NCBI GenBank assembly: GCA_964406375.1
Contig: CAYORM010000003.1
Span: forward strand, 41,475-105,474
Reading direction: 5' to 3'
DNA: 64,000 bases
Origin: CAYORM01 sp964406375
Lineage (GTDB): Bacteria > Pseudomonadota > Alphaproteobacteria > DSM-16000 > Inquilinaceae
Position numbers and translations under genes: made by a program. Of the stretch, positions 8,225-16,274 are shown piece by piece (position 1 is the first letter of the stretch; each line of letters begins with the position of its first letter). The notes below the pieces were generated by a model, which searched no databases, had not been told where the DNA came from, and saw nothing but the letters and a program-made list of their open reading frames with translations.

Positions 8225-9082
8225 TCAGGCGAACGAGAAATCGGGGTTCTCGTCACGGAGCGTGCAGCGACGCAGGTCACGCCGCTGGTCGGGGTCGGAC
8301 ATGCGCACCCGGTGCATGGTGCAGCGATTGTCCCAGATCACGAAGTCGCCGACCCGCCAGTGATGGGTGTAGACGAATTCCGGCTGGGTGGCGAACTCGA
8401 TCAGATCGAGCAGCAGCATCCGCCCCTCGGGCACTGGCATGCCGATGATGTGCGAGGCGTGCGAGGCGAGGAAGAGCGAGCGCCGGTTGGTGCCGGGCAC
8501 GCCGCGGACGACCGGCCACTGGACCGGCGGCAGCTTGTCCTGCGGCAGCTCCTTGAGGAAATTGATGGTGCGGCGCGACTGGTAGGAGACGTGCTGGGCC
8601 ACCAGACCGGTGACCATCGCCTTCATCTTCTCCGGCAGCGCGTCATAGGCGGCGCGCATGTCGGCGAACTGGGTCTCGCCACCCTCGCTGGGCACTTCGC
8701 GCGCCGACAGCATCGAGTACTTGGCCGGGGTCTGGCGAAACGAGCTGTCGGTGTGCCAGAGGCGGTTGGCGATGGCGTAGAGCCTGGTCTCGTCGTCGCG
8801 CGGCCGGATCGACCCGTCCTCGGCGATGTTCGAGATGTCGGACAGCTTTTCCGACAGCCGCGTCAGATGGGTGCGGACCTTGGTGTCGACCGGGCCGAAC
8901 CGGCCGCCGAATGCGAGCTGCTGGTCGTCGTCGATGAACTGATCGTGGAAGACGAGGACGGCATATTTGAGCATCGCCTCGTCGATCTGACGGATCGTCT
9001 CGTCATCGATCGGCTTGGTGATGTCGACCCCCGACACCTCGCCCACGAATTTGGGGTGAATCTGCCTGATCTCTAGACCCAT
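8225..9082 (-). CDS. TauD/TfdA-family Fe(II)/2-oxoglutarate dioxygenase (copy 2)
   Basis: A 285-residue TauD-type dioxygenase beginning MGLEIRQIHPKFVGEVSGVD, a classical TauD/TfdA N-terminus. Iron ligands are H110-x-D112 (WHTD) and H257 (CTMHRV), with an Arg-rich C-terminus (RRDLRRCTLRD) supplying the 2-oxoglutarate salt bridge. Sequence similarity to the other dioxygenase of this operon is modest, so the two are not a recent duplication. ATG at 9082 has an AGGAGA site. It is the promoter-proximal gene of the operon that continues with the TTT transporter. Two TTTGATCAA elements lie about 140-165 bp upstream. Confidence 0.9.
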   Translation of the reverse strand: MGLEIRQIHPKFVGEVSGVDITKPIDDETIRQIDEAMLKYAVLVFHDQFIDDDQQLAFGGRFGPVDTKVRTHLTRLSEKLSDISNIAEDGSIRPRDDETRLYAIANRLWHTDSSFRQTPAKYSMLSAREVPSEGGETQFADMRAAYDALPEKMKAMVTGLVAQHVSYQSRRTINFLKELPQDKLPPVQWPVVRGVPGTNRRSLFLASHASHIIGMPVPEGRMLLLDLIEFATQPEFVYTHHWRVGDFVIWDNRCTMHRVRMSDPDQRRDLRRCTLRDENPDFSFA

Positions 9083-9222
9083 GCGGAGGTCTCCTGTTCG
9101 TCGCCGGTGGGGTGGAGAGGAAGGCCATGCGCACCGTCGGCCGGCCGTCATGGGCCGATGCGGCGCGGACGTGGCTCACCCACACGGCGGATGCCAGGCT
9201 GGGATCACGGTGGGCCCTCCTC

Positions 9223-9250
9223 TTTGATCAAGTTCGTTTTTTTTGATCAA
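9223..9250. promoter_or_regulatory. Paired TTTGATCAA palindromes, probable operator
   Basis: Two copies of TTTGATCAA, each palindromic in its TTGATCAA core, have centres 19 bp apart and are separated by a T-rich stretch. They lie upstream of the dioxygenase/TTT operon start at 9082. The repeat pair suggests cooperative binding of a dimeric regulator. The regulator is unknown; the motif differs from the GGTATACC-type sites found later in the window. Confidence 0.5.
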
Positions 9251-9390
9251 ATTATGGAGGCGACTCTACCTGAGCGATTCCGTGTCCGCAATCCGCTTTC
9301 GCGCGTTTCTTCCCGTTCGCCGGCCCCTTCTTCGCCAAATCCGCGACGGCAGGCGTGCCTTGACGGCAGGCATCCGGCACCACAGAATAA

Positions 9391-9405
9391 GAACATAACA
9401 TGAAC
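9391..9405 (+). promoter_or_regulatory. LexA (SOS) box of imuA
   Basis: GAACATAACATGAAC is a perfect GAAC-N7-GAAC alphaproteobacterial LexA site, 18 bp upstream of the imuA start. With the similar site before imuB it shows that both halves of the mutasome are DNA-damage controlled. Confidence 0.9.
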
Positions 9406-9423
9406 AAACCCGCTTGACCTGCC

Positions 9424-10326
9424 GTGCCGCTTGCCGCCCCGCCTGTTGCCGACCGGATCCGCCACCTGCGCAAGCAGATCGGGACGATCGATCCGTCAGG
9501 TCTTCAAGGTCTTCAAAGCGAGCCCGATGCGCGATCGGGCACCGGCGGCCGGATTCCGCTCGGCTCTGCCCCGCTGGATGGGCTGCTCGGCGGGGGGCTT
9601 GCCGTCGGCGCCCTGCACGAGATGGGGCCGGCCGAACCGGCGGATCTCGCCGCCGTCACCGGCTTCGCCCTCGCCATCGCCCTGCGTGCCGCGACATGCC
9701 CGACCGGGATGGCGAGTGATCTCCTGATCTGGATTCAGCATCGCCGAGCGGCCGATGCCGGGCGGCCCTATGGTCCGGGGCTCGCCGCCTTCGGCCTCGA
9801 CCCGGCCCGGGTGGTGCTGGTGGAGGCGCAGGACGCGACGGAGGCGCTGCATGCCGCGGAGGAAGCGTTGCGCGGCGGGATCGGCACCATCCTCGCCGAA
9901 CTCGCGGACGATCTGCGGACGGCCGACCTCACCGCAACCCGGCGGCTCTCCCTCGCCGCCCGTGCGGGCGGAACCCTCGCCCTTCTCATCGGGCACCGCA
10001 TGCCGCAGCGTCCCGCGGCAGCGGCCAGCCGCTGGCGGATCGCCGCGGCGCCCGGCCCGATCCCGCATCAGCCCGACATCGCCCATCCGGGCGATCTGGG
10101 GCCGCCCGCCCTCCTTGCCGAGCTGACGAAGAACCGCCACGGCCCCGCCGGCTCCCGCTGGCACCTCGTCTGGGATCCCGCGACACGCGCCTTCCATGCC
10201 GCGGAACCGGCCGCGGATCGAACTGACACCGCGGAGCGCCATGCGACCGCGGTGCCCGGCACGATCACCCATCCCGCCGCAGCGGCGATCACGATGCTGC
10301 CGGCCCTGCATTCCCGCACCGGCTGA
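9424..10326 (+). CDS. imuA: ImuA, SOS mutagenesis accessory protein (RecA/SulA-like)
   Basis: A 300-residue ImuA protein. Hallmarks are IPLGSAPLDGLLGGGLAVGALHEMGPAE, shown here as a motif spanning residues about 44-71, and the degenerate RecA-like core after it. ImuA works with ImuB and the error-prone polymerase DnaE2 in damage-induced mutagenesis and lesion bypass. GTG at 9424 is the only good start, since an in-frame TGA lies just upstream at 9415. A LexA box is 18 bp away. Unusually, imuB and dnaE2 do not follow: they resume on the same strand 17 kb later, beyond a catabolic block. The protein is complete and shows no decay, so the split cassette is probably still functional. Confidence 0.87.
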   Translation: MPLAAPPVADRIRHLRKQIGTIDPSGLQGLQSEPDARSGTGGRIPLGSAPLDGLLGGGLAVGALHEMGPAEPADLAAVTGFALAIALRAATCPTGMASDLLIWIQHRRAADAGRPYGPGLAAFGLDPARVVLVEAQDATEALHAAEEALRGGIGTILAELADDLRTADLTATRRLSLAARAGGTLALLIGHRMPQRPAAAASRWRIAAAPGPIPHQPDIAHPGDLGPPALLAELTKNRHGPAGSRWHLVWDPATRAFHAAEPAADRTDTAERHATAVPGTITHPAAAAITMLPALHSRTG

Positions 10327-10373
10327 CCGCGCGCCAGACATCAGGAAAACGCTGCCGCAGCTTGCCCTGCACG

Positions 10374-10407
10374 TTGGTATGCCATAGAAGTTCTATCGGC
10401 ATTCCAA
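10374..10407. promoter_or_regulatory. Double GGTATGCC-type operator before the hydroxyacid dehydrogenase operon
   Basis: TTGGTATGCCATAG (10374-10387) and CGGCATTCCAA (10397-10407) form a near-perfect inverted repeat with centres about 22 bp apart; the middle, ATAGAAGTTCTAT, is also palindromic. The elements match the TTGGTATACCAA operators known for ExuR/UxuR-type GntR regulators. They end 17 bp before the GTG of the operon. Similar pairs occur at 15435 and 27380. Confidence 0.65.
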
Positions 10408-10423
10408 TGTTCGCGAGCGGCTC

Positions 10424-11389
10424 GTGACCCGCTGCCTGATCGTCCAACCCATCCATCCGAGCGGGCCGGCACTTCTCGCCGCGTCGGGCATCGAGCCCGT
10501 CCACGCCCCCTCGCCCGACATGGCGACGGTGGCGCGCCTGATCCCCGGCTGCGCCGCCGTCATCACCCGTGACGCCGGACTCTCGGCGGCAGCGATCAAC
10601 GCGGCCGACGCGCTGCGCGTCATCGCGGTACATGGCACCGGCACCGATCCCGTGGATCTCGACCGGGCACGGGCGCGCGGCATTACGGTGATCAACACCC
10701 CGCTCGCCAATGTCCGTTCGGTTGCCGAGCATGCGATGGCGCTGCTTCTCGCCCTGGCCAAGCGCCTTGCCCAAGCGGATCGGGCGGTGCGGGCCGGAGA
10801 GTCGGATTTCCGCTACCGCGCCGCACCGCTCGAACTCGACGGCGCGACGCTGGGGCTGGTGGGCTTCGGACGGACGGGCCAGGCCGCCGCGACCCTCGCC
10901 CGCGGCTTCGGCATGACGGTCACGGCCTTCTCGCCCCGCCGCCCCGATGCCGATTTCGCTGCAGCCGGCATCCGCCGCGCGCCCGACCTCAAGACCCTCC
11001 TCGCCGACAGCGACGCGGTCTCGCTTCACCTGCCGCTGACCGAGGAGACACGCGGGATCATCGACGCCGAGGCCTTCGCGGCGATGCGCCCCGGCGCCCT
11101 CTTCGTCAACACCAGCCGTGCCGGCGTCGTCGACGAGCCGGCGCTGATCGAGGCGCTGCGTTCGGGCCGTCTCGGCGGGGCTGGGCTCGACCTGTTCGCG
11201 CTGCATGGCGGCCGACCGGACCCGGCGCTCCTCGCGCAGGACCGTGTCATCCTGAGCCCGCACATCGCCGGCTCGACCGAAGCGGCGCTGCGCCGCGCCG
11301 CGGAGGGTGTGGTCGCGGGGATCCTCGACGTGCTCGCCGGCCGGATGCCGGCCCATCCCGTCATCCCGCCAGGACCGGCGGTCTCGTGA
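10424..11389 (+). CDS. D-isomer-specific 2-hydroxyacid dehydrogenase (SerA-like)
   Basis: A 321-residue NAD-dependent 2-hydroxyacid dehydrogenase. The nucleotide-binding motif GLVGFGRTG lies near residue 145, and the signature FVNTSRAGVVDE and catalytic C-terminal histidine in SPHIAGST are present. It has no ACT domain, so it is not a full-length biosynthetic phosphoglycerate dehydrogenase. Such enzymes interconvert 2-keto and D-2-hydroxy acids, for example as a late step in amino-acid-derivative catabolism. The gene starts with GTG after a double operator. Its stop overlaps the start of the next gene (GTGA), so it is the first gene of a three-gene operon with an M20 amidohydrolase and an M24 hydrolase. 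Confidence 0.88.
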   Translation: MTRCLIVQPIHPSGPALLAASGIEPVHAPSPDMATVARLIPGCAAVITRDAGLSAAAINAADALRVIAVHGTGTDPVDLDRARARGITVINTPLANVRSVAEHAMALLLALAKRLAQADRAVRAGESDFRYRAAPLELDGATLGLVGFGRTGQAAATLARGFGMTVTAFSPRRPDADFAAAGIRRAPDLKTLLADSDAVSLHLPLTEETRGIIDAEAFAAMRPGALFVNTSRAGVVDEPALIEALRSGRLGGAGLDLFALHGGRPDPALLAQDRVILSPHIAGSTEAALRRAAEGVVAGILDVLAGRMPAHPVIPPGPAVS

Positions 11390-12645
11390 AACCGCGGCCG
11401 ATACCGGACCGGGCGCTCGCCGAGCGCCTGCTCGACACGCTCGCCACCGTCTCGGCAGCGCCGCCGGGCGTCCTGCGCGATGCCTATGGGCCCGGAGAAT
11501 CGCGTGCCCATGCGATCATCCGCGAGGCGGCGCTGGCGCTCGGTCTTACATGCGAGACGGACGCCGCCGGCAATCTCTACATGCGCATGGATGGCGCCGC
11601 ACCAGACCGTCCGGGCTGGATCGTCGGCTCCCATCTCGATTCGGTGCCGCATGGCGGCAATTTTGACGGGGCCGCCGGGGTGGTCGCCGGGCTCGCCTGT
11701 CTGGCCGGCCTGAAGGCGGCCGGCCTGACACCGCCACGCCCCGTCACGGTGATGGCGATCCGGGCCGAGGAGAGCACTTGGTTTCCGGCCTCCTATATCG
11801 GCAGCCTTGCCGCCTTCGGCCGGCTCGACCCCTCCATCCTCGATCTGCCGCGCGCGGATACCGGACGCAGCCTGCGGGATCACATGCGCGATGAGGGTTT
11901 CGATCCCGAGGCGGTCGCGGCGGGGGTGGCCCATCTCCGGCCCGAGGCGGTGCAGGGCTTCGTCGAGATCCATATCGAACAAGGACCGACGCTCGAGGCG
12001 GATGGCATCCCGGTCGGGCTCGTCTCCGGGATCGCCGGCAGCTTCCGCTACCGGCGCGCACGGGTGCACGGTGCCTACGGGCACTCCGGCGCGGTCGCCC
12101 GCCGCCATCGCCGCGATGCGGTTTTCGCCCTGGCCGACCTCGTCACCGCGATGGACGCGGAATGGGCCCGCCTCGATACTGCGGGGCAGGCCGCCACCAT
12201 CACCTTCGGCGAGGTCGCGACCAATCTCGCGCTGCACGCCTTCAGCAAGGTGCCCGGCGAGGTTGCCTTCAGCCTCGATGTGCGCAGCGAGTCCGAAGCG
12301 CTGCTCCACCATCTCCACGACCGTCTGCTCGCGGCGGCCCGGGCGATCGAAACGGCCCGCGGCGTCGTCTTCGAGTTCGGCGCGCGCAGCGGCAGCACGC
12401 CTGCCCGGCTCGACCCCGATCTGCGGCAAAGGCTGGCCGCCATCGCAACGCGGCAGGCCGTCCCCCATCTGCAGATGCCGAGCGGCGCCGGACACGACGC
12501 CGCGGTTTTCGCCAATCTCGGGGTGCCGAGCGCGATGATCTTCGTGCGCAACCAGAACGGCAGTCACAACCCGCATGAGGCGATGCGCATTGACGATCTG
12601 ATGGTGGCGACCGCGCTGTTGACCGCGCTGGTGGCCGAGGAATGA
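11386..12645 (+). CDS. M20-family N-carbamoyl-L-amino acid hydrolase / allantoate amidohydrolase-like
   Basis: A 419-residue hydantoinase/carbamoylase-family amidohydrolase. The metal ligands of the family are visible: H83 (GSHLDSV), D94 (NFDGAAG), E128-E129 (RAEES), H196 (IHIEQGP) and a late histidine in SHNPHE. These enzymes cleave N-carbamoyl amino acids, allantoate or beta-ureidopropionate, releasing CO2 and ammonia. The GTG start overlaps the previous stop codon. Within this block it would remove a carbamoyl- or amidine-type group after ring opening of the imported substrate. The specific substrate is inferred from context only. Confidence 0.9.
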   Translation: MKPRPIPDRALAERLLDTLATVSAAPPGVLRDAYGPGESRAHAIIREAALALGLTCETDAAGNLYMRMDGAAPDRPGWIVGSHLDSVPHGGNFDGAAGVVAGLACLAGLKAAGLTPPRPVTVMAIRAEESTWFPASYIGSLAAFGRLDPSILDLPRADTGRSLRDHMRDEGFDPEAVAAGVAHLRPEAVQGFVEIHIEQGPTLEADGIPVGLVSGIAGSFRYRRARVHGAYGHSGAVARRHRRDAVFALADLVTAMDAEWARLDTAGQAATITFGEVATNLALHAFSKVPGEVAFSLDVRSESEALLHHLHDRLLAAARAIETARGVVFEFGARSGSTPARLDPDLRQRLAAIATRQAVPHLQMPSGAGHDAAVFANLGVPSAMIFVRNQNGSHNPHEAMRIDDLMVATALLTALVAEE

Positions 12646-12669
12646 AGCCGATGACGGGGTGCGCGCAGC

Positions 12670-13902
12670 ATGAGCACGGCTGATGGCGGGGATGTCGAGA
12701 AGATGGGTGTAGAGATTGCGGCACGCGCTGCCGACGGCCGTCCGGTCCGCCTGCGCTTTGCGGAGGCAGAGCATCGCGACCGCATAGCGCGGGCGCGCCA
12801 GCGCCTGCGCGAGAAGGGGCTCTCGGCCCTCCTGATCTTCGCGCAGGAGAGCCATTACTACCTCACCGGCTTCGACACGACCGGTTACGTCTATTTCCAG
12901 TGCGGAGTCCTGACCGCGGATGACGGCCCGCTGGTGCTGCTGACCCGGCGGCCGGATCAATCGCAGGCGCTCGACACCTCCCTCTACGACCATATCCACA
13001 TCTGGCTGAACGCCGAGGATGCCAATCCCGCCCGCCAGCTCCGGGCCATCCTCGAAGAGCTGGGGCTCGCGGGCGAGCGCATCGGCATCGAGCTCGCGAC
13101 CTACGGTCTCACGGGGGCGAACCATGCGCTGGTCGAGCGGGAGGTCGGTCCCGTCTGCACCCTCGTCGACGCCTCGGATGTGGTGCGGGGCCTTCGGCTG
13201 CTGAAATCGCCGGCCGAACTCGCCCATGTCAGGCGTGCCGCCGCCCTCGCGGATGACGCCCTGATGGCGATGGTCGAGGAAGCCCGGCCGGGCATCCCCG
13301 ACAGCCTCGTCACCGCCGCGTGCATCCGCGCGATGCTGGCGGGTGGCGGCGACATGCCGCCGGGCGACCCGCTGGTCAATTCCGGCCCGCGCGCAGTCTA
13401 TGGCCGCGGCCTCAGCGTGCCCCGCCTGATCGAGCAGCAGGACCAGCTCGTGGTCGAGCATGCGGCGTCCTTCTGCCGCTACACAGCCTGTCTCGAAGCA
13501 ACGATCGTGGTCGGCCGCCCGTCGGATCGGCAGCGATCCATGTTCGACGTCGCCGCCGACGCGCTCGCCCAGGTGCTCGACGCGGCCCGGCCGGGGACGA
13601 CGATCGGCACACTCGACGACATCCACCGCCGGGTACTGGACGCGGCCGGCTATGAGAAGGCGCGGTTCTCCGCCTGCGGCTACTCGCTCGGGGCGACCTT
13701 CCGCCCGACTTGGATGGACCCGCCGCCGATGCTCTACTCCGGCAATCCGATGCCGATCCAACCGGGGATGGTGCTGTTCTGCCACATCGTGATCGGCGAC
13801 CGTGACAGTGGTCTCGCCGCGGCGGTCGGCACCACCTTCCATATCGGCGAGACCGGGGCCGAGAATCTCAGCCGGCTGCCGGTCGAACTCTACGTCAAAT
13901 AG
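12670..13902 (+). CDS. M24 (creatinase/ectoine-hydrolase fold) hydrolase, copy 1
   Basis: A 410-residue protein with a creatinase N-terminal domain (residues about 36-170, containing SHYYLTGFDTTGYVYFQ) and an M24 'pita-bread' domain (about 180-400). Metal-dependent M24 peptidases have a D-x(11)-D pair in the metal site. Here these positions are E263 and C274, so dinuclear metal binding is unlikely. This matches creatinase and ectoine hydrolase DoeA, which hydrolyse C-N bonds in small cyclic or amidino amino acids. It is a close paralog of the 22069-23259 gene (shared HYYLTGFDTTG and NSG-RA-YGRG motifs). It follows the amidohydrolase by 24 bp. The start is uncertain; a second ATG lies at 12703. 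Confidence 0.87.
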   Translation: MSTADGGDVEKMGVEIAARAADGRPVRLRFAEAEHRDRIARARQRLREKGLSALLIFAQESHYYLTGFDTTGYVYFQCGVLTADDGPLVLLTRRPDQSQALDTSLYDHIHIWLNAEDANPARQLRAILEELGLAGERIGIELATYGLTGANHALVEREVGPVCTLVDASDVVRGLRLLKSPAELAHVRRAAALADDALMAMVEEARPGIPDSLVTAACIRAMLAGGGDMPPGDPLVNSGPRAVYGRGLSVPRLIEQQDQLVVEHAASFCRYTACLEATIVVGRPSDRQRSMFDVAADALAQVLDAARPGTTIGTLDDIHRRVLDAAGYEKARFSACGYSLGATFRPTWMDPPPMLYSGNPMPIQPGMVLFCHIVIGDRDSGLAAAVGTTFHIGETGAENLSRLPVELYVK

Positions 13903-13928
13903 CGACGAGGCAACTGTCGGGACTGTCT

Positions 13929-13956
13929 GCCGGCCCGCTGCGCAACGCGGGCCGGC
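13929..13956. terminator. 10-bp GC hairpin between convergent genes
   Basis: GCCGGCCCGC and GCGGGCCGGC pair perfectly around an 8-base loop between the ends of the M24 gene (+) and the GntR gene (-). It is a probable bidirectional terminator, though without a T-run. Confidence 0.6.
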
Positions 13957-14604
13957 TCACTCGCCGCGCGGCGGGCCGCCGATGCCGCTGATCCATTCGA
14001 TGATGCTGTTGCGGACATTCTCGAGATGGGTATCGATCGCGGCCCGCGCCGCCGCCGCGTCGCCGGCCACCAGGGCGGCGAGGATGGCGGCATGTTCCGC
14101 GATCACCGGCTCGCCGCGCGCCGGGATGCGCGCGACGTCGAACATCGCCGTCTTCTTCCGGAGCTGCAGCACCATCGATGCCAGCACATCATTGCCGGCA
14201 TAGCGCAGGATCGTGCCGTGGAGATCCTCGTCGAAGCTGCGGTCGCTGAGCCCTCGCGTCCGTGTCGCCGCGAGCCCGGCCTCGAGCCGCTCGAGTTCGG
14301 CTGCAGGAATGCGGCCGCAGGCGAGGCCGACGGCCTCCGTCTCGAGCAGCTTGCGCACATGCAGGATCTCGAAGAAGTCGCGCACCGTGATGGTACGCAC
14401 GATCGACAGCCGGTCCTGCCGGATGATCAGCCCCTCGCTCTCCAGCCGGCTCAGCGCGTCGCGTACCGGGGTGCGCGACAGCTTGAGCTCGTCCGCGAGA
14501 CGGCGCTCCTGCAGGCGCGCCCCGCCGGGCAGCGTGCCGTCGAGGATCATCCCGAGGATCGCCTCATAGGCGACCTCGGTCAGCGACTGCCCTTCCGGCT
14601 TCAT
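13957..14604 (-). CDS. GntR-family regulator (FCD type), probable repressor of the catabolic block
   Basis: A 215-residue GntR/FCD regulator. The N-terminal winged helix (about residues 8-70) contains GARLQERRLADELKLSRTPVRDALSRLE, where the SRTPVRDAL recognition helix is typical. The C-terminal FCD domain carries D-x-x-x-H type metal-site residues in FDEDLHGTILRYAG. Its ATG overlaps the pxpA stop codon (ATGA), so it is co-transcribed with pxpA from the operator-bearing region at 15435. As the only regulator in the 17-kb block, it is the best candidate to bind the six GGTATRCC-type half-sites found there. The effector is probably a pathway intermediate. Confidence 0.88.
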   Translation of the reverse strand: MKPEGQSLTEVAYEAILGMILDGTLPGGARLQERRLADELKLSRTPVRDALSRLESEGLIIRQDRLSIVRTITVRDFFEILHVRKLLETEAVGLACGRIPAAELERLEAGLAATRTRGLSDRSFDEDLHGTILRYAGNDVLASMVLQLRKKTAMFDVARIPARGEPVIAEHAAILAALVAGDAAAARAAIDTHLENVRNSIIEWISGIGGPPRGE

Positions 14605-15404
14605 GGTGCATCTCCCCGATGGGCAAGGACCTCGGCCATCGGCCGCGGCGCGAAGCCGCGCGCCTCTAGCGCCGCGCGTAGCGCCCGGGCGAGCGCGACT
14701 GCCCCGGGAGTGTCTCCATGAACGCAGATGCTGTCGATCCGCGCCGGAATGCGCCGGCCCGACAGGCAGCGGATCGCCCCCTCCTCCAGCATGCCGATCG
14801 CATGCGCGACCACCGCCTCCGGCTCGTGCAGCACGGCGCCCGGAAGGCTGCGGGACACAAGGTTCCCGTTATCGGCATAGGCCCGGTCGGCATAGATCTC
14901 GCGGATCATCGGAAGGCCCTCGGCGGCACCCGCGCGCTCCGTCTCCATCCCCGGCATCACGACGAAGATGAGATCGCGGCCGACAAGCCGGCTCGCCGCG
15001 CGGATGGCCCGGGCAACGGCACGCGCCAGCTCGGGCTCCTCCGCCGCCATGTTGCCGAGCGCCCCATGCGTCTTGACATGGGCGACCGTCCGACCTTCGG
15101 CGGCGGCCAATGCCATCAGCGCACCGATCTGATAGACGATCTGCTTCTCGATGTCGGAGGGGCGCTCCCCGCGGATGGCACGGCGGCCGAAGCCGTAGAG
15201 GTCGAAGAAGCCCGGATGGGCACCGATGCCGACGCCGTTCGCGGCCGCCTCGGTCAGCGTCCGGTGCATCACCAGCGGGTCGCCGGCATGGAAGCCGCAG
15301 GCGATGTTGGCGGAGGTGACGATACGCAGCATCGCGGCATCGTCACCCATCATGTAGGCGCCGAAGCCTTCGCCCATGTCGCAATTGAGGTCGATCGGCC
15401 GCAC
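14601..15404 (-). CDS. pxpA: 5-oxoprolinase subunit A (LamB/YcsF family)
   Basis: A 267-residue LamB/YcsF protein beginning RPIDLNCDMGEGFGAY, with NIACGFHAGDP, GAHPGFFDLYGFGRR and HVKTHGALGNMA, all family signatures. PxpA with PxpB and PxpC forms the ATP-dependent 5-oxoprolinase that opens pyroglutamate to glutamate. GTG at 15404 has an AGAGGA site; no in-frame ATG fits. It is divergent from pxpBC across a 90-bp region with a double operator, and co-transcribed with gntR. The enzyme may act on a related lactam here rather than only on housekeeping 5-oxoproline. Confidence 0.92.
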   Translation of the reverse strand: MRPIDLNCDMGEGFGAYMMGDDAAMLRIVTSANIACGFHAGDPLVMHRTLTEAAANGVGIGAHPGFFDLYGFGRRAIRGERPSDIEKQIVYQIGALMALAAAEGRTVAHVKTHGALGNMAAEEPELARAVARAIRAASRLVGRDLIFVVMPGMETERAGAAEGLPMIREIYADRAYADNGNLVSRSLPGAVLHEPEAVVAHAIGMLEEGAIRCLSGRRIPARIDSICVHGDTPGAVALARALRAALEARGFAPRPMAEVLAHRGDAP

Positions 15405-15434
15405 CGTGAGTCCTCTGCATCAGGTCGGGAGCGC

Positions 15435-15467
15435 AGGATACCATATGGAACTCGACTGGTGTACCAA
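15435..15467. promoter_or_regulatory. Double GGTATACC-type operator between divergent pxpA and pxpBC
   Basis: AGGATACCAT (15435-15444) and TGGTGTACCA (15457-15466) lie about 22 bp centre to centre, midway between the divergent starts at 15404 and 15495. The first site lacks one central base relative to the consensus. The pair matches the spacing at 10374 and 27380, so one regulator could repress both directions. Confidence 0.6.
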
Positions 15468-15494
15468 AGCGCCGGCGAGGAATGCGGGGATGGA

Positions 15495-16274
15495 ATGAGG
15501 GACGAGGAGCAAGGCGGGAGCGGCATGCCGCTCCGCTTCCTGGACGCAGGCGACCGGGCGCTGGTGGTGGAGCTTGGCGACACCATCGACGCGGCGATCA
15601 ACGAGAGCGTGATCGCACTCGACGATCGCCTGCAGGACTCGGGCCTCGCGGGTATCGTCGAGACGATCCCGACCTATCGTTCGCTGCTGGTGCAGTTCGA
15701 TCCCGCGCTGCTGCCGCGCGCCGCGCTGAAGGCGCATATCATCGGCCTGTGGCCACCGCCGCCGCGCCCCGTGGCACGGCTGCGGCTGTGGACCGTACCG
15801 GTCTGCTATGGCGGCCCCCATGGCGAGGATCTGCCCGCCGTGGCGGCGCGGCACGGTCTGACCGAGGCGGACGTCGTGGCGCTTCATTCCGGGGCCACCT
15901 ACCGCGTCTACATGATCGGCTTCGCGCCGGGCTTCACCTATCTCGGCGGCGGCCCGCCGGCACTGTTCACCGACCGGCGCACCGATCCGCGGCCGAAGAC
16001 ACCCGCCGGAACGATCTCGATCGGCGGACGTCAGGCCGCGATCTCGCCGCCGCTCGAACTGCCCAGCGGCTGGCACCTGCTCGGCCGAACGCCGGTGCGC
16101 AGCTACGATCCCGAACGCGGCGGCCGAGTCTTCCTGTTCGCTCCGGGGGACCGGGTGCGCTTCGTGCCGATCTCCGCCGACGATTTCGAGGCGCTGTCGC
16201 ATCGTGCCGAAGCGGGAGAGATCGTCGCCGAATGCGTCGAGGGGGCCGACATCGTGGTGGACGCCGATGGCTGA
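15495..16274 (+). CDS. pxpB: 5-oxoprolinase subunit B (KipI/PxpB family)
   Basis: A 259-residue PxpB/KipI-type protein. It shows DAGDRALVVELGD at the start, then VPVCYGG-HGEDL, YRVYMIGFAPGFTYLGG, PRPKTPAGTISIGGRQAAISP and GGWHLLGRTP-like motifs, all characteristic of allophanate-hydrolase subunit 1/KipI proteins. PxpB and PxpC together bind and process the lactam with PxpA. The ATG at 15525 with an AGGCGGGAG site is an alternative start that would remove ten residues. It overlaps pxpC by eight bases. Confidence 0.9.
   Translation: MRDEEQGGSGMPLRFLDAGDRALVVELGDTIDAAINESVIALDDRLQDSGLAGIVETIPTYRSLLVQFDPALLPRAALKAHIIGLWPPPPRPVARLRLWTVPVCYGGPHGEDLPAVAARHGLTEADVVALHSGATYRVYMIGFAPGFTYLGGGPPALFTDRRTDPRPKTPAGTISIGGRQAAISPPLELPSGWHLLGRTPVRSYDPERGGRVFLFAPGDRVRFVPISADDFEALSHRAEAGEIVAECVEGADIVVDADG

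Larger units (their letters stand above)
9083..9423. other. Divergent intergenic region between dioxygenase operon and imuA
   Basis: This 341-bp region has no convincing gene. It holds two TTTGATCAA palindromes (9223-9231 and 9242-9250), probably controlling the leftward dioxygenase/TTT operon, and a LexA box (9391-9405) for rightward imuA. The AT-rich tract around 9223-9255 stands out against the GC-rich surroundings. Nothing recognisable was found in 9256-9380. Confidence 0.6.

Noticed and set aside
11026..13842. A 2.8-kb stop-free minus-strand frame opposite the hydroxyacid dehydrogenase, M20 and M24 genes
   Set aside because: Same reason: antisense to three conserved genes, composition typical of a shadow frame, no ribosome site or domain.
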